Below, piece by piece: positions 1 through 7,021 of a stretch of DNA of 41,540 nucleotides. The DNA lies in the NCBI GenBank assembly GCA_030611515.1, contig JAUWPQ010000003.1, forward strand, positions 1 through 41,540. Direction: 5' to 3'. How positions within the stretch are numbered: position 1 is the stretch's first letter; every line of letters starts with the position of its first letter. Below the pieces are notes generated by a model, which searched no databases, was not told the origin of the DNA, and saw only the letters and a program-made list of their open reading frames with translations. The position numbers were made by a program, and so were the translations under genes. Origin of the DNA: Planctomycetota bacterium (GTDB lineage Bacteria; Planctomycetota; Planctomycetia; Pirellulales; Thermoguttaceae).

Positions 1-417
1 TCTATCGGGCCAACATTCCATGACCAGCGCCACGGCCAGTGCCCATTGGCCACCCATGCCTAGCGCGGCTATGAAGCGGAGAATGAACAGTTGCCAAGGC
101 GCCGTTACGAAGTAGCATAAGCCGGTAAATATGGAGTAGACCAATATGCTCAAAGCCATCCCGCGAACCCGGCCGACCTTGTCGCCAAGCCATCCGAAGG
201 CCAATCCGCCGCTGGCGGCGCCGAGCATGAAAGCGGCAATCAAATACCCGTTCCATTCACCGACCCGCGCGTCTCCGGTGACGCTCATCAAGTCCTGCAA
301 TGCGGGCCGGACAATGAGTGGAAACAACCCCATCTCGACCCCGGCGAACATCCATCCGAGAAACGCCGCCGCCAGCACGAGCCATTGCCCGGTTGTCAAG
401 GATTTTTCTTCGCTCAT
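1..417 (-). CDS. MFS transporter, N-terminal part (cut by window edge)
   Basis: The first 139 residues of a major facilitator superfamily transporter; the rest lies beyond base 1. It starts at the ATG complementary to 415-417, after a weak GAAGGGA ribosome site. Hydrophobic segments lie at about residues 12-32, 57-77, 88-106 and 109-135. Loop 2-3 carries the MFS motif A, GWLGDKVGRVRGM, at residues 75-87. The GMGGQWALAVALVMECWP stretch in helix 4 resembles the aromatic-acid/sialate-type metabolite:H+ symporters, so the substrate is probably a small organic acid or sugar, but it cannot be fixed from this fragment. No same-strand neighbour is visible upstream. Confidence 0.85.
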   Translation of the reverse strand, partial: MSEEKSLTTGQWLVLAAAFLGWMFAGVEMGLFPLIVRPALQDLMSVTGDARVGEWNGYLIAAFMLGAASGGLAFGWLGDKVGRVRGMALSILVYSIFTGLCYFVTAPWQLFILRFIAALGMGGQWALAVALVMECWPDR

Positions 418-1012
418 GCTTCGTCCCTTCGGATGGAATTATTGGTCCTGATTGATTGGTAAGCGGGACTGACTCGCTCGTCCGCCCCGGGGCAGGCCAG
501 AACGCCTACCCCGCCGAAAGGCTATCCGCCATGTTCACGGAGCAGCATCGCTAGCCAGGCATCTCACTAACGTACAACTAGAACCAGACAGTATAGGCAG
601 CGCGGAAGCAGGGGGCAACCGGTACGACGTAGCGAGAGGACGGGTGAGAAGGGGTTTGCTCAAAGTCTCTGTGCGAGCCAAGAGATATTAATCAATTCGC
701 CCATCGGGAATACACGGCGGGGCGGGTTGGTAATGGACACCGTGCTTGCCCCCGGTGTATTCACCGGGGGCTAAATAGAAATGCCGGGGGCTAAATACGA
801 GTGCTTTGGGTTAAATAATCGATTTAAGTTGCCGTCACCAGACATGCCCCATGTCACCCAGACCCGCTAGACATCCACCGCCGGGACACCCCGTTGCGTT
901 CCGCCCGGAACCGCTCTTGACCCCGTGGAAAGGCATTGGTATTGAACCTGTTCTCTCATCGGCTCTCTTTTCGTGTAGTGCCTCCTCTCCACAGCTACAA
1001 AGGGGAACAGAG
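418..1012. other. Intergenic region of 595 bp, no gene seen
   Basis: This lies between the divergent MFS gene and the first outer-membrane protein gene. I find no convincing coding sequence. It holds a double-hairpin repeat at 699-776 and a partial copy of that repeat's end at 781-796. The long plus-strand reading frame that begins at 851 is only an in-frame upstream extension of the next gene. Confidence 0.6.
699..776. repeat. Double-hairpin intergenic repeat, family A, copy 1
   Basis: Two adjacent imperfect hairpins share the core GAATACACGGCGGG and its partner GGTGTATTCACCGGGGG, and the element ends in GGGCTAAATA. The same architecture, with near-identical cores, recurs at 30855-30936. 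The terminal GGGGGCTAAATA is repeated once more at 785-796. The shape resembles REP/REPIN-type mobile palindromes. Function is unknown; in an mRNA it would fold into two stable stems. Confidence 0.7.
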
Positions 1013-2317
1013 GTGAAAACCGCAAAAATTTTATGCGGCCTGGTCGCAATGTCTTGGATTTGGGCATTGTCGCCCGCCTTGGCCCAACGAGTGCAATTTG
1101 CCACGCCGGTCCAGAACACAGCGTCCCCATACTCGTCGGGAACATGGGGTGCAAGTCCTCCTCCGGCAACTACTCCCCCCCCGGCGTCGACATATAACAC
1201 GCCATCGCCTGCGCCATATTCATCTCCGTCGCCGCCGGCGTTGCTTTCGTCTCCTCCTTCGCCGACGTATGCCCAACCCGGCGGGACGGCCCCGCCCTAC
1301 TCGCCCCAACCCTATACAACACCGCAGCCTGCAATCAACATGCCTCCGCCTGGCATACCGGGCGGAGCGATCCAACCGCCGCCGACCAACTGGGACCCTT
1401 ACGCCGCTCCCGGCGGCACCCCCAGCGCGCTGCTGCCGAATGACCCCTATTTCCAGTCGTCGCCGAACATCAGCATGGCGACCATGCAGAAGTTCATCCA
1501 ACACGTGGACCTCGACTACCACTGGTTCGCCGGCCACGGCGGCAACGAACTGGGCATCAACGACATGGGGTTGAGCGTTACTTTCGCCATTCCGATGTTC
1601 TACAACTCGCAGACGCCGCTGCTGGTCACGCCGGGCTTTTTCCTGCATTGCTGGGACGGTCCGGTGTCGATTCCGCAAACGGCGCCGGGTGATCCGTGGC
1701 CGGCCGACCTGCCGCCGCGAACCTACGACGCCTATCTCGATGCCGCCTGGAACCCGCAGGTCACGCCCTGGTTCGGCGGTGAATTGAACTTCCGCGTCGG
1801 CATCTACAGCGATTTCACCCGCGTGACCAGCGACAGCCTCCGCTTCATGGGCAAGGGGTTGGCGGTGTTGAAATTCTCGCCCAGCATGAGTATCAAGGCG
1901 GGCGTGTGGTATCTCGACCGCAACAAGATTAAAATCCTTCCCGCTGGCGGAATCTGCTGGACGCCGAACGCCGACGTCTACTTCGACATCCTCTTTCCCA
2001 ACCCGGAAATCGGCAAACGGCTGACTACCTGGGGAAACACCGAGTGGTGGCTGTACGCCGCCGGCGACTACGGCGGCGGAACCTGGACGATCAAACGCAA
2101 CAGCGGACTTGGCATTGCCACCGACGACACCTACGACCGCTTCGATTACAACGACATCCGCATCGCGTTGGGACTGAGATTCGAGACCCTTCGCGAGTTC
2201 AACGGGTACTTCGAGGTTGGTTTCGCTTGCTCTCGCGAGCTGATCTACCGGAGCGATTTCCCCCCCGCGTTCTATCCCAACAACACCGTCTATCTCGGCG
2301 CCGGGTTGTCGTACTGA
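1013..2317 (+). CDS. Secreted Pro-rich outer-membrane beta-barrel protein (paralogue 1)
   Basis: Encodes 434 residues. I chose the GTG at 1013 because AGGGGA lies just upstream and it immediately gives a signal peptide (VKTAKILCGLVAMSWIW, cut after ALA at about residue 24); an upstream extension to 851 would bury that signal. Residues about 40-155 are rich in Pro, Ser and Thr, probably a disordered linker. Residues 160-434 alternate aromatic and polar residues and end in a C-terminal Tyr, as in outer-membrane barrels. The barrel part is clearly homologous to the next gene: both share SPLL/TPLLVTPGF, the YSDF block, YLDR and FDLIFP/FDILFP. The family resembles DUF6268-type barrels, but I am not certain of that. 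A structural or transport role in the outer membrane is inference. Confidence 0.75.
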   Translation: MKTAKILCGLVAMSWIWALSPALAQRVQFATPVQNTASPYSSGTWGASPPPATTPPPASTYNTPSPAPYSSPSPPALLSSPPSPTYAQPGGTAPPYSPQPYTTPQPAINMPPPGIPGGAIQPPPTNWDPYAAPGGTPSALLPNDPYFQSSPNISMATMQKFIQHVDLDYHWFAGHGGNELGINDMGLSVTFAIPMFYNSQTPLLVTPGFFLHCWDGPVSIPQTAPGDPWPADLPPRTYDAYLDAAWNPQVTPWFGGELNFRVGIYSDFTRVTSDSLRFMGKGLAVLKFSPSMSIKAGVWYLDRNKIKILPAGGICWTPNADVYFDILFPNPEIGKRLTTWGNTEWWLYAAGDYGGGTWTIKRNSGLGIATDDTYDRFDYNDIRIALGLRFETLREFNGYFEVGFACSRELIYRSDFPPAFYPNNTVYLGAGLSY

Positions 2318-2320
2318 GAA

Positions 2321-2341
2321 ATGATGAATGTTGATTGATGA
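2321..2341. repeat. Heptamer tandem repeat (ATGATGA type)
   Basis: Three degenerate 7-bp units, ATGATGA, ATGTTGA and TTGATGA, start four bases after the stop codon of the first barrel gene. They are the reverse complement of the ATTCATC heptamers at 2502-2532, so the two arrays face each other around the 132-bp palindrome. The last unit holds the TTG/ATG start candidates of the second barrel gene. Confidence 0.65.
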
Positions 2342-3489
2342 ACGCTAACAGCCCGTTGAACAAGTCGGTTTTCGAGAGTTCGGGTGCCACTGCTGGCTTG
2401 TCCAGCAGTGTTTTCCCGGGTGTTTCTACCCACACTGCTGGGCAAGCCAGCAGTGGCACCCTTTTTCAACAGGCTGTTAAGCTAAGACTATTGTTGTTGT
2501 CATTCATCATTTTTCATTCATCATTCATCATTGCGCACGCCCAAGTCGTCCGTCTTCCGGCAGTAGCGCCCGTGGAGGCGGGCCCGCCGGGCCGGCTTGT
2601 TTCGCACCCCGACTCGTCGGTCGATATACTCCAGATGCCGGGCGAGTTGGGCGTTGCGCCCGCCACTGCTCCGCAAAGCGAGCCGCAACTTCCGCCCGGC
2701 GTGCGCGGCGGCGTGTTCCAGAAACTGCTCTTCGACGCCACGTGGCTTGCGCCCGGAGGCAACGACGGCATGGGTATGAACGACTTGCAGTTGCAGTCGA
2801 TTTTCGCGTTGCCCTGTCCGACGATCGACTCGCCGCTGCTGATAACGCCCGGTTTCGCGGTGCATTATTTGCAAGGACCGAGCCGCGTCGATCTGCCGCC
2901 GCGGCTCCATGAGGGCTACGTCCAATTCCGGTGGCTTTCGCAGTTGAACCCGAAGCTCGGGCTCGATCTGGCGATAACCCCGGGTGTTTACAGCGATTTC
3001 CAACAGGAAGCCGCCGACTCGTTCCGGCTGACCGGCCACGGCGCGGCCGCCTGGAACTGGACGGATAAGGCCAAGGTGGTGCTCGGGGCGGCGTATCTCG
3101 ACCGGCCAGACGCGGAAGTAATTCCCATCGGCGGGGTGGTCTGGATGCCACATGCGGGCGTGAAGTTCGACCTGATTTTCCCACACCCGAGAATCTCGCG
3201 CCGCATCTACTGGGCTTGGAACAATTGCGAAGAGAAGCAGGATTGGATTTATGTGGCCGGCGAGTTCGCCGGCGACGCTTGGGCCATCCGCCGGGCCGAT
3301 GGAAGTGACGATCAAGTCGTGCTGAGCGACTATCGAGTCATTCTCGGACTGGAACGCAAGGTATCCGGCGGGCTGAGTTCCCGCTTCGAGGTCGGCTACG
3401 TTTTCAGCCGCCGCATCCGCTACACCAGCGGCACGCCCGAATACCGGCCCACCGACACCGTAATGCTCCGCGGCGGTTTGACCTATTAG
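2338..3489 (+). CDS. Outer-membrane beta-barrel protein (paralogue 2) with repeat-derived N-terminus
   Basis: Encodes 383 residues if translation starts at the ATG at 2338. The mature part (from about residue 110) aligns with the preceding gene over its whole barrel and ends in a C-terminal Tyr. The N-terminus is odd: the first ~46 codons cross a 132-bp palindromic repeat, and the hydrophobic signal core (LRLLLLSFII...) ending in AHA|Q is largely encoded by an ATTCATC heptamer array. The only internal start candidates after the palindrome are TTG codons near 2491-2497, giving a short signal peptide without a clear ribosome site. Translation may be coupled to the upstream gene, 20 bp away. The start is therefore uncertain; the barrel assignment is firm by paralogy. 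Confidence 0.75.
   Translation: MNANSPLNKSVFESSGATAGLSSSVFPGVSTHTAGQASSGTLFQQAVKLRLLLLSFIIFHSSFIIAHAQVVRLPAVAPVEAGPPGRLVSHPDSSVDILQMPGELGVAPATAPQSEPQLPPGVRGGVFQKLLFDATWLAPGGNDGMGMNDLQLQSIFALPCPTIDSPLLITPGFAVHYLQGPSRVDLPPRLHEGYVQFRWLSQLNPKLGLDLAITPGVYSDFQQEAADSFRLTGHGAAAWNWTDKAKVVLGAAYLDRPDAEVIPIGGVVWMPHAGVKFDLIFPHPRISRRIYWAWNNCEEKQDWIYVAGEFAGDAWAIRRADGSDDQVVLSDYRVILGLERKVSGGLSSRFEVGYVFSRRIRYTSGTPEYRPTDTVMLRGGLTY
2347..2478. repeat. 132-bp nested palindromic element, copy 1
   Basis: The ends are 18-bp inverted repeats (AACAGCCCGTTGAACAAG against CTTTTTCAACAGGCTGTT, 16 of 18 paired). Inside are two 28-bp arms with one mismatch beginning GGTGCCACTGCTGG, and each arm is itself a hairpin (CACTGCTGG/CCAGCAGTG). 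A second copy of exactly the same length lies at 35446-35577. It carries no gene of its own and looks like a MITE/REPIN-type non-autonomous element. Confidence 0.85.
2502..2532. repeat. Heptamer tandem repeat (ATTCATC) inside a signal-peptide region
   Basis: The units are ATTCATC, ATTTTTC, ATTCATC, ATTCATC and a partial ATT. On the plus strand the array has no stop in any frame and reads as hydrophobic residues (FII..SSFII), forming the core of the signal peptide of the second barrel gene. Confidence 0.75.
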
Positions 3490-3600
3490 TTCTACTGACC
3501 TGCCACGCGTGATTGTCGAAAACCTAATCTGTCTTCAGTTGCGTAAGGCATTGGGAAGTTGAAACCTGGAAACTTAGAGTCGGGAAACAGCAACCTGTGG

Positions 3601-4824
3601 TTATGTTTCAGCATGACATCCAGATTGATCCTCCAACTCCATCTGTGCCAACAACCTCTTGATGCTAAGCCCTGGTGCGTTAACAACAACCACCGAGTCC
3701 GGTATCGTGGGGTCAGGAAAGAGTGTGGGGATGTCGTCTATGGCAATAAGAATCATTCGATGTGCATTTTTGGAACTCGCAGCTTTGCGCAAGGCAGCGG
3801 CCGCCTCGGATAGGCTCTCTCCGTGTTTCTGAACCCTCACCGGAATCGGCACTCCCTTATAGGTTGATTTGAGAAATGCATCCACGCCATTGTTCCGATG
3901 CACGGGGACGTATGGAACACCATTGAGAAGTGAAAGGGCCGTTTCATCAGCGTTTCTGTATGCTTTCAGTCCTTTCTTCAAGAGAAATGACTCAGTAATA
4001 ACTGGCTGCTTCAGACGTTTTTTGGTCAAGGCGACAGCTTCCTTTGACGTGTCGATCCCAATAGCCTCACGCATAAGCGACTGAGCAGCGACTAGAGTGG
4101 TCCCACTTCCGCAAAACGGGTCCAGCACAAGGTCACCAGGGTCGGTGACAAGTTCAATGATACGCTGAAGAAGAAAGACGGGTTTTTGGGTTGGGTAACC
4201 TGTACGTTCCTTCGCCTTTGGATTCAGAAAAGGAATATCCCACACATCACTCAATGGCACTCCTTTTTTCGTGCCGTTGTACACCACGTTTCCATTGTCA
4301 TCACGGTCGTAAACAGATTTGTTGGATTGGTCGCGAGTTCGTCTCTGAAGAATCTGATCTACGTTCGTAGTGGGTGAATAGTCGGTCAGCACAGTGTTGA
4401 ATTTGTAGTTGTCTGTTTTTGAATAGAAAAAAATGGTTTGGTGAGCCGGGAGGAGATTGCGAGCTGAATTTGACCACCGTTTATAGTGCCAGATAATCTC
4501 CGCGCGGAAATTCGCGGTTCCAAAAATCTCATCCAGCAAGAACTTTGCTATGTGTGATGCAGTTTTGTCGCAATGGAAAAAAAGAGACCCGGTTGGGGCC
4601 AAAGCAAGATGTATGACACGAAGGCGCTCTGAAAGAAAGTCTCCGTATTCCGAAAGCGATTTCCATCGATCATCGAACGAATACTCAATTGTTCGATCCC
4701 GAGTGCTGAGCCGATGTTGGCGTTGCGTACAAAACGGGGGATCGACATACGTTAGATCGATGGAACCAATCCGCAAGGACGGGAGTACATTGAGACAGTC
4801 GCCAAAATGGACTTTCATTCGCAT
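3601..4824 (-). CDS. Type II amino (N4/N6) DNA methyltransferase, beta-class order
   Basis: Encodes 407 residues from the ATG at 4824, with AGGAGG 12 nt upstream and the previous gene's stop 4 nt before it. Motif IV (DPPF, residues 28-31) precedes motif I (FCGSGTT, residues 237-243), the beta-class order of exocyclic amino methyltransferases. It is paired with the restriction endonuclease encoded just upstream (4829-5446), so it should protect that enzyme's site. About 120 residues after the SAM-binding end form an extra domain with a GVDAFL...VPIPVRVQK pattern, faintly reminiscent of a decayed PD-(D/E)XK fold; that is a weak inference. The gene is visibly richer in A+T than the barrel and housekeeping genes around it, consistent with acquisition by transfer. 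Confidence 0.9.
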   Translation of the reverse strand: MRMKVHFGDCLNVLPSLRIGSIDLTYVDPPFCTQRQHRLSTRDRTIEYSFDDRWKSLSEYGDFLSERLRVIHLALAPTGSLFFHCDKTASHIAKFLLDEIFGTANFRAEIIWHYKRWSNSARNLLPAHQTIFFYSKTDNYKFNTVLTDYSPTTNVDQILQRRTRDQSNKSVYDRDDNGNVVYNGTKKGVPLSDVWDIPFLNPKAKERTGYPTQKPVFLLQRIIELVTDPGDLVLDPFCGSGTTLVAAQSLMREAIGIDTSKEAVALTKKRLKQPVITESFLLKKGLKAYRNADETALSLLNGVPYVPVHRNNGVDAFLKSTYKGVPIPVRVQKHGESLSEAAAALRKAASSKNAHRMILIAIDDIPTLFPDPTIPDSVVVVNAPGLSIKRLLAQMELEDQSGCHAET

Positions 4825-4828
4825 AATC

Positions 4829-5446
4829 CTATGAGACCTCCTCGGCAAGCTCTTTCAAAATCCCTTTGAGGTCAACGTCTGTACGATCCCTGACGTATTC
4901 CCATGCCGCATCTCCAAAGTAGTATTTGCCCTCCACGCCTTCGTAAAGCGTCTCCAAAGTCTTCTGGATACGGATGGCTTGCTCACGATTGGGATAGTAG
5001 AACATCACACGAACAGGATGAAACCCCGCATTCTTAACGGCTTTGAGCCGTGTATGTTCTTTCGTGATGTGATCACCATCTGTAGTTGCATCCCGCCACT
5101 TAATCTCGATGGCATCATTTCCGACTAGGCAATCAATCTCGAAGGTCTTTGGCCGACTCCCCTCCGTGTTTGGGATACGCTGTGATTGTGAGTCGGGATA
5201 TTTCTCCCGGAAACAGAGCTTGGCTGCGTCCTCGAGAAACGAACCGGCGTATCTGTATAGAAACCGACCCTTGTTCTGGTAGACGTCGATCAACTCGCCC
5301 TCTTTGTCAGTGATTCCAAGAACTCGATAGATAAGATAATGAGAGGTATCGTCCTTCTTCATCTCCTGAACGCGCTCTTTTACTTTTGCCTTTAATGCTG
5401 CAGCATATTTTTGGGCCAAAGCTCTAATCTCGTCCTTTATCGCCAT
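4829..5446 (-). CDS. ApaLI-like type II restriction endonuclease
   Basis: Encodes 205 residues, starting at the ATG complementary to 5444-5446 after AGAAGGG. The catalytic signature is clear: E103-I-D105 followed by E114-I-K116-W, a PD-(D/E)XK nuclease core, then RDATTDGDH. The whole protein closely resembles what I recall of the ApaLI family, including the DVYQNKGRFLYRYAG and FYYPNREQAIRIQ stretches. ApaLI cuts GTGCAC; the specificity here is inferred from family resemblance only. It is first in a two-gene minus-strand operon with the methyltransferase, the start of which follows the stop by 4 bp. Nuclease before methylase is an unusual order for safe establishment, though it is common in existing systems. 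Confidence 0.85.
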   Translation of the reverse strand: MAIKDEIRALAQKYAAALKAKVKERVQEMKKDDTSHYLIYRVLGITDKEGELIDVYQNKGRFLYRYAGSFLEDAAKLCFREKYPDSQSQRIPNTEGSRPKTFEIDCLVGNDAIEIKWRDATTDGDHITKEHTRLKAVKNAGFHPVRVMFYYPNREQAIRIQKTLETLYEGVEGKYYFGDAAWEYVRDRTDVDLKGILKELAEEVS

Positions 5447-5618
5447 GCAGTGGATTCCCTTCTTTCTCCTATTTCCAACGACTATACTCAGCGATCATCG
5501 TCCAGCATTGAACGTAACAATGCAACGGAGGTGGGCAACATATTCATCGGCGATTCACCCCCCCGCAGATCGTTTCTGCGTTCATTGAAACTGCCCTGCA
5601 CCATAATCAAGGAAACTT

Positions 5619-5636
5619 GGTACAATCAATTATACC
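5619..5636. promoter_or_regulatory. 18-bp palindrome upstream of the rRNA methyltransferase gene
   Basis: GGTACAATCAATTATACC is an almost perfect inverted repeat (one mismatch) lying 58 bp before the ATG at 5694, in the gap between two divergent genes. It could be an operator. No regulator gene is adjacent, and the assignment rests only on symmetry. Confidence 0.3.
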
Positions 5637-5693
5637 ACTTTCGTCTGGGGAGGTTCAAGAGGATAGCGACTTCTATATCGAGACTCGACATCC

Positions 5694-6824
5694 ATGCCAG
5701 ATTTCATATTCGTTACGTGTCAGATTGGCGCCGAGGGCGTACTTAAGGGGGAGCTTGCCCGACATTGGCCGGCGCTGCGGCTGGCCTTCTCGCGGCCGGG
5801 GTTCTTAACATTCAAACTGCCGCCGGACCACAGCTTGGCGGAGGATTTCGATTTGGAATCGGTTTTCGCCCGGGCTTATGGGTTCTCGCTCGGGAAAGTA
5901 ACAAAGAGCGCTAGGGCTGGTCGCTTCAGCGGCCAGTATGATGGGCGAACATTGGAAAAATTGGCCGCCGGCGTCTGGAAGGCGGTCGAAGGTCGGTCGG
6001 TCCAAAGAATCCACGTTTGGCAGAAGGACGCCAGAGCGCCGGGAAACCACGGATTCGATCCTTCGCTGTCCGAGGAAGCCTCGAACGTACATCGGCTGTT
6101 GGTCGAGGCTTGTCCGCATCCGGAAAACCTGGCCCGAGGCGCCCGACATCCAGTTCGCCCCTGTAAACCGGGCGAGTCGGTTCTGGATTGCGTCCTGTTG
6201 GCGCCGGATCAATGGTGGATCGGCTATCACCGGGCAAATTCGATTCCGTCGCTTTATCCGGGGGGGATGATGTCGTTCGAACTGCCGCCGGAGGCGGTCT
6301 CGCGGGCATGGCTGAAAATGGAAGAGGCGTTGCGATGGTCGCGATTGCCGATCCCGCGCGGCGCACGGGTAGCCGAGATCGGCAGCGCACCGGGCGGGAC
6401 CAGCCAAGCGCTGCTGGCCCGCGGGCTGTGGGTAACCGGAATCGACCCCGCCGAGATGAATCCGGCCGTGTTGAATCATCCTCGCTTCACGCACATCCGA
6501 CGCCGCAGCACGCAGGTGCGCAGGCGCGAGTTCCAGAAAATTCGCTGGTTGACGGCCGACATGAACGTCACCCCAAAATTCACACTGGATGCGATCGAGG
6601 CGATTGTCGCTCATCCGCGGGTCAGCATTCGAGGGCTGCTGTTGACGCTCAAGTTCACCCGATGGGATATGGCCGAGCAGTTACCCGATCATCTTGACCG
6701 CATTAGAAGTTGGGGGTTCAACGTGGTCCGGGCGAGACAGCTCCATCACAACGGTCGGGAAGTGTGCGTGGCCGCGCTGCAGCAGCCCTTTCATCGAAAA
6801 CCCTTTCTCGGTCAGCGGCGGTAA
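5694..6824 (+). CDS. RlmM-like 23S rRNA 2'-O-methyltransferase
   Basis: Encodes 376 residues. The C-terminal half has a Rossmann methyltransferase core of FtsJ/RrmJ type: the SAM loop EIGSAPGG is at about residues 228-235, followed by GIDPAEMN, the acidic WLTADMN, LLLTLKF and HHNGREVCVAA, giving D, K and E candidates of the 2'-O-methyltransferase tetrad. The N-terminal ~200 residues start with DFIFVTCQIGAEGVLKGEL, like the THUMP-type RNA-binding part of RlmM (YgdE), which methylates C2498 of 23S rRNA. Target-site assignment is by family. The gene is divergent from the restriction operon and stands alone. No strong ribosome site is seen before the ATG. Confidence 0.8.
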   Translation: MPDFIFVTCQIGAEGVLKGELARHWPALRLAFSRPGFLTFKLPPDHSLAEDFDLESVFARAYGFSLGKVTKSARAGRFSGQYDGRTLEKLAAGVWKAVEGRSVQRIHVWQKDARAPGNHGFDPSLSEEASNVHRLLVEACPHPENLARGARHPVRPCKPGESVLDCVLLAPDQWWIGYHRANSIPSLYPGGMMSFELPPEAVSRAWLKMEEALRWSRLPIPRGARVAEIGSAPGGTSQALLARGLWVTGIDPAEMNPAVLNHPRFTHIRRRSTQVRRREFQKIRWLTADMNVTPKFTLDAIEAIVAHPRVSIRGLLLTLKFTRWDMAEQLPDHLDRIRSWGFNVVRARQLHHNGREVCVAALQQPFHRKPFLGQRR

Positions 6825-6944
6825 GAAACGTAGAACCCTTCCGCTTTGCCGATTTGTCAAAGTAGTGGGGGAGCTTACGAGTAATTCAAGCTGTGACGGA
6901 TGTTGCGCCGATTCACGTCATACCGTGGTCCATGCCATATCCGA

Positions 6945-6973
6945 TTGACCGGCCCGCAAATCCTCTCTAAAAT
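6945..6973 (+). promoter_or_regulatory. Sigma-70-type promoter, TTGACC-N17-TAAAAT
   Basis: TTGACC at 6945-6950 and TAAAAT at 6968-6973 with a 17-bp spacer lie about 50 bp before the ATG at 7022. It is the most likely promoter of the large repeat protein gene; the same -35 hexamer with the same spacing precedes folE. Confidence 0.55.
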
Positions 6974-7021
6974 ACCTCGCTTTAACGTCGGCACTTAGGA
7001 TTCACAACAGGAGAATTTTTG

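Noticed and set aside
5411..5808. Short plus-strand frames in the gap before the rRNA methyltransferase
   Set aside because: They overlap the nuclease start or the methyltransferase start and show no signature or ribosome site.
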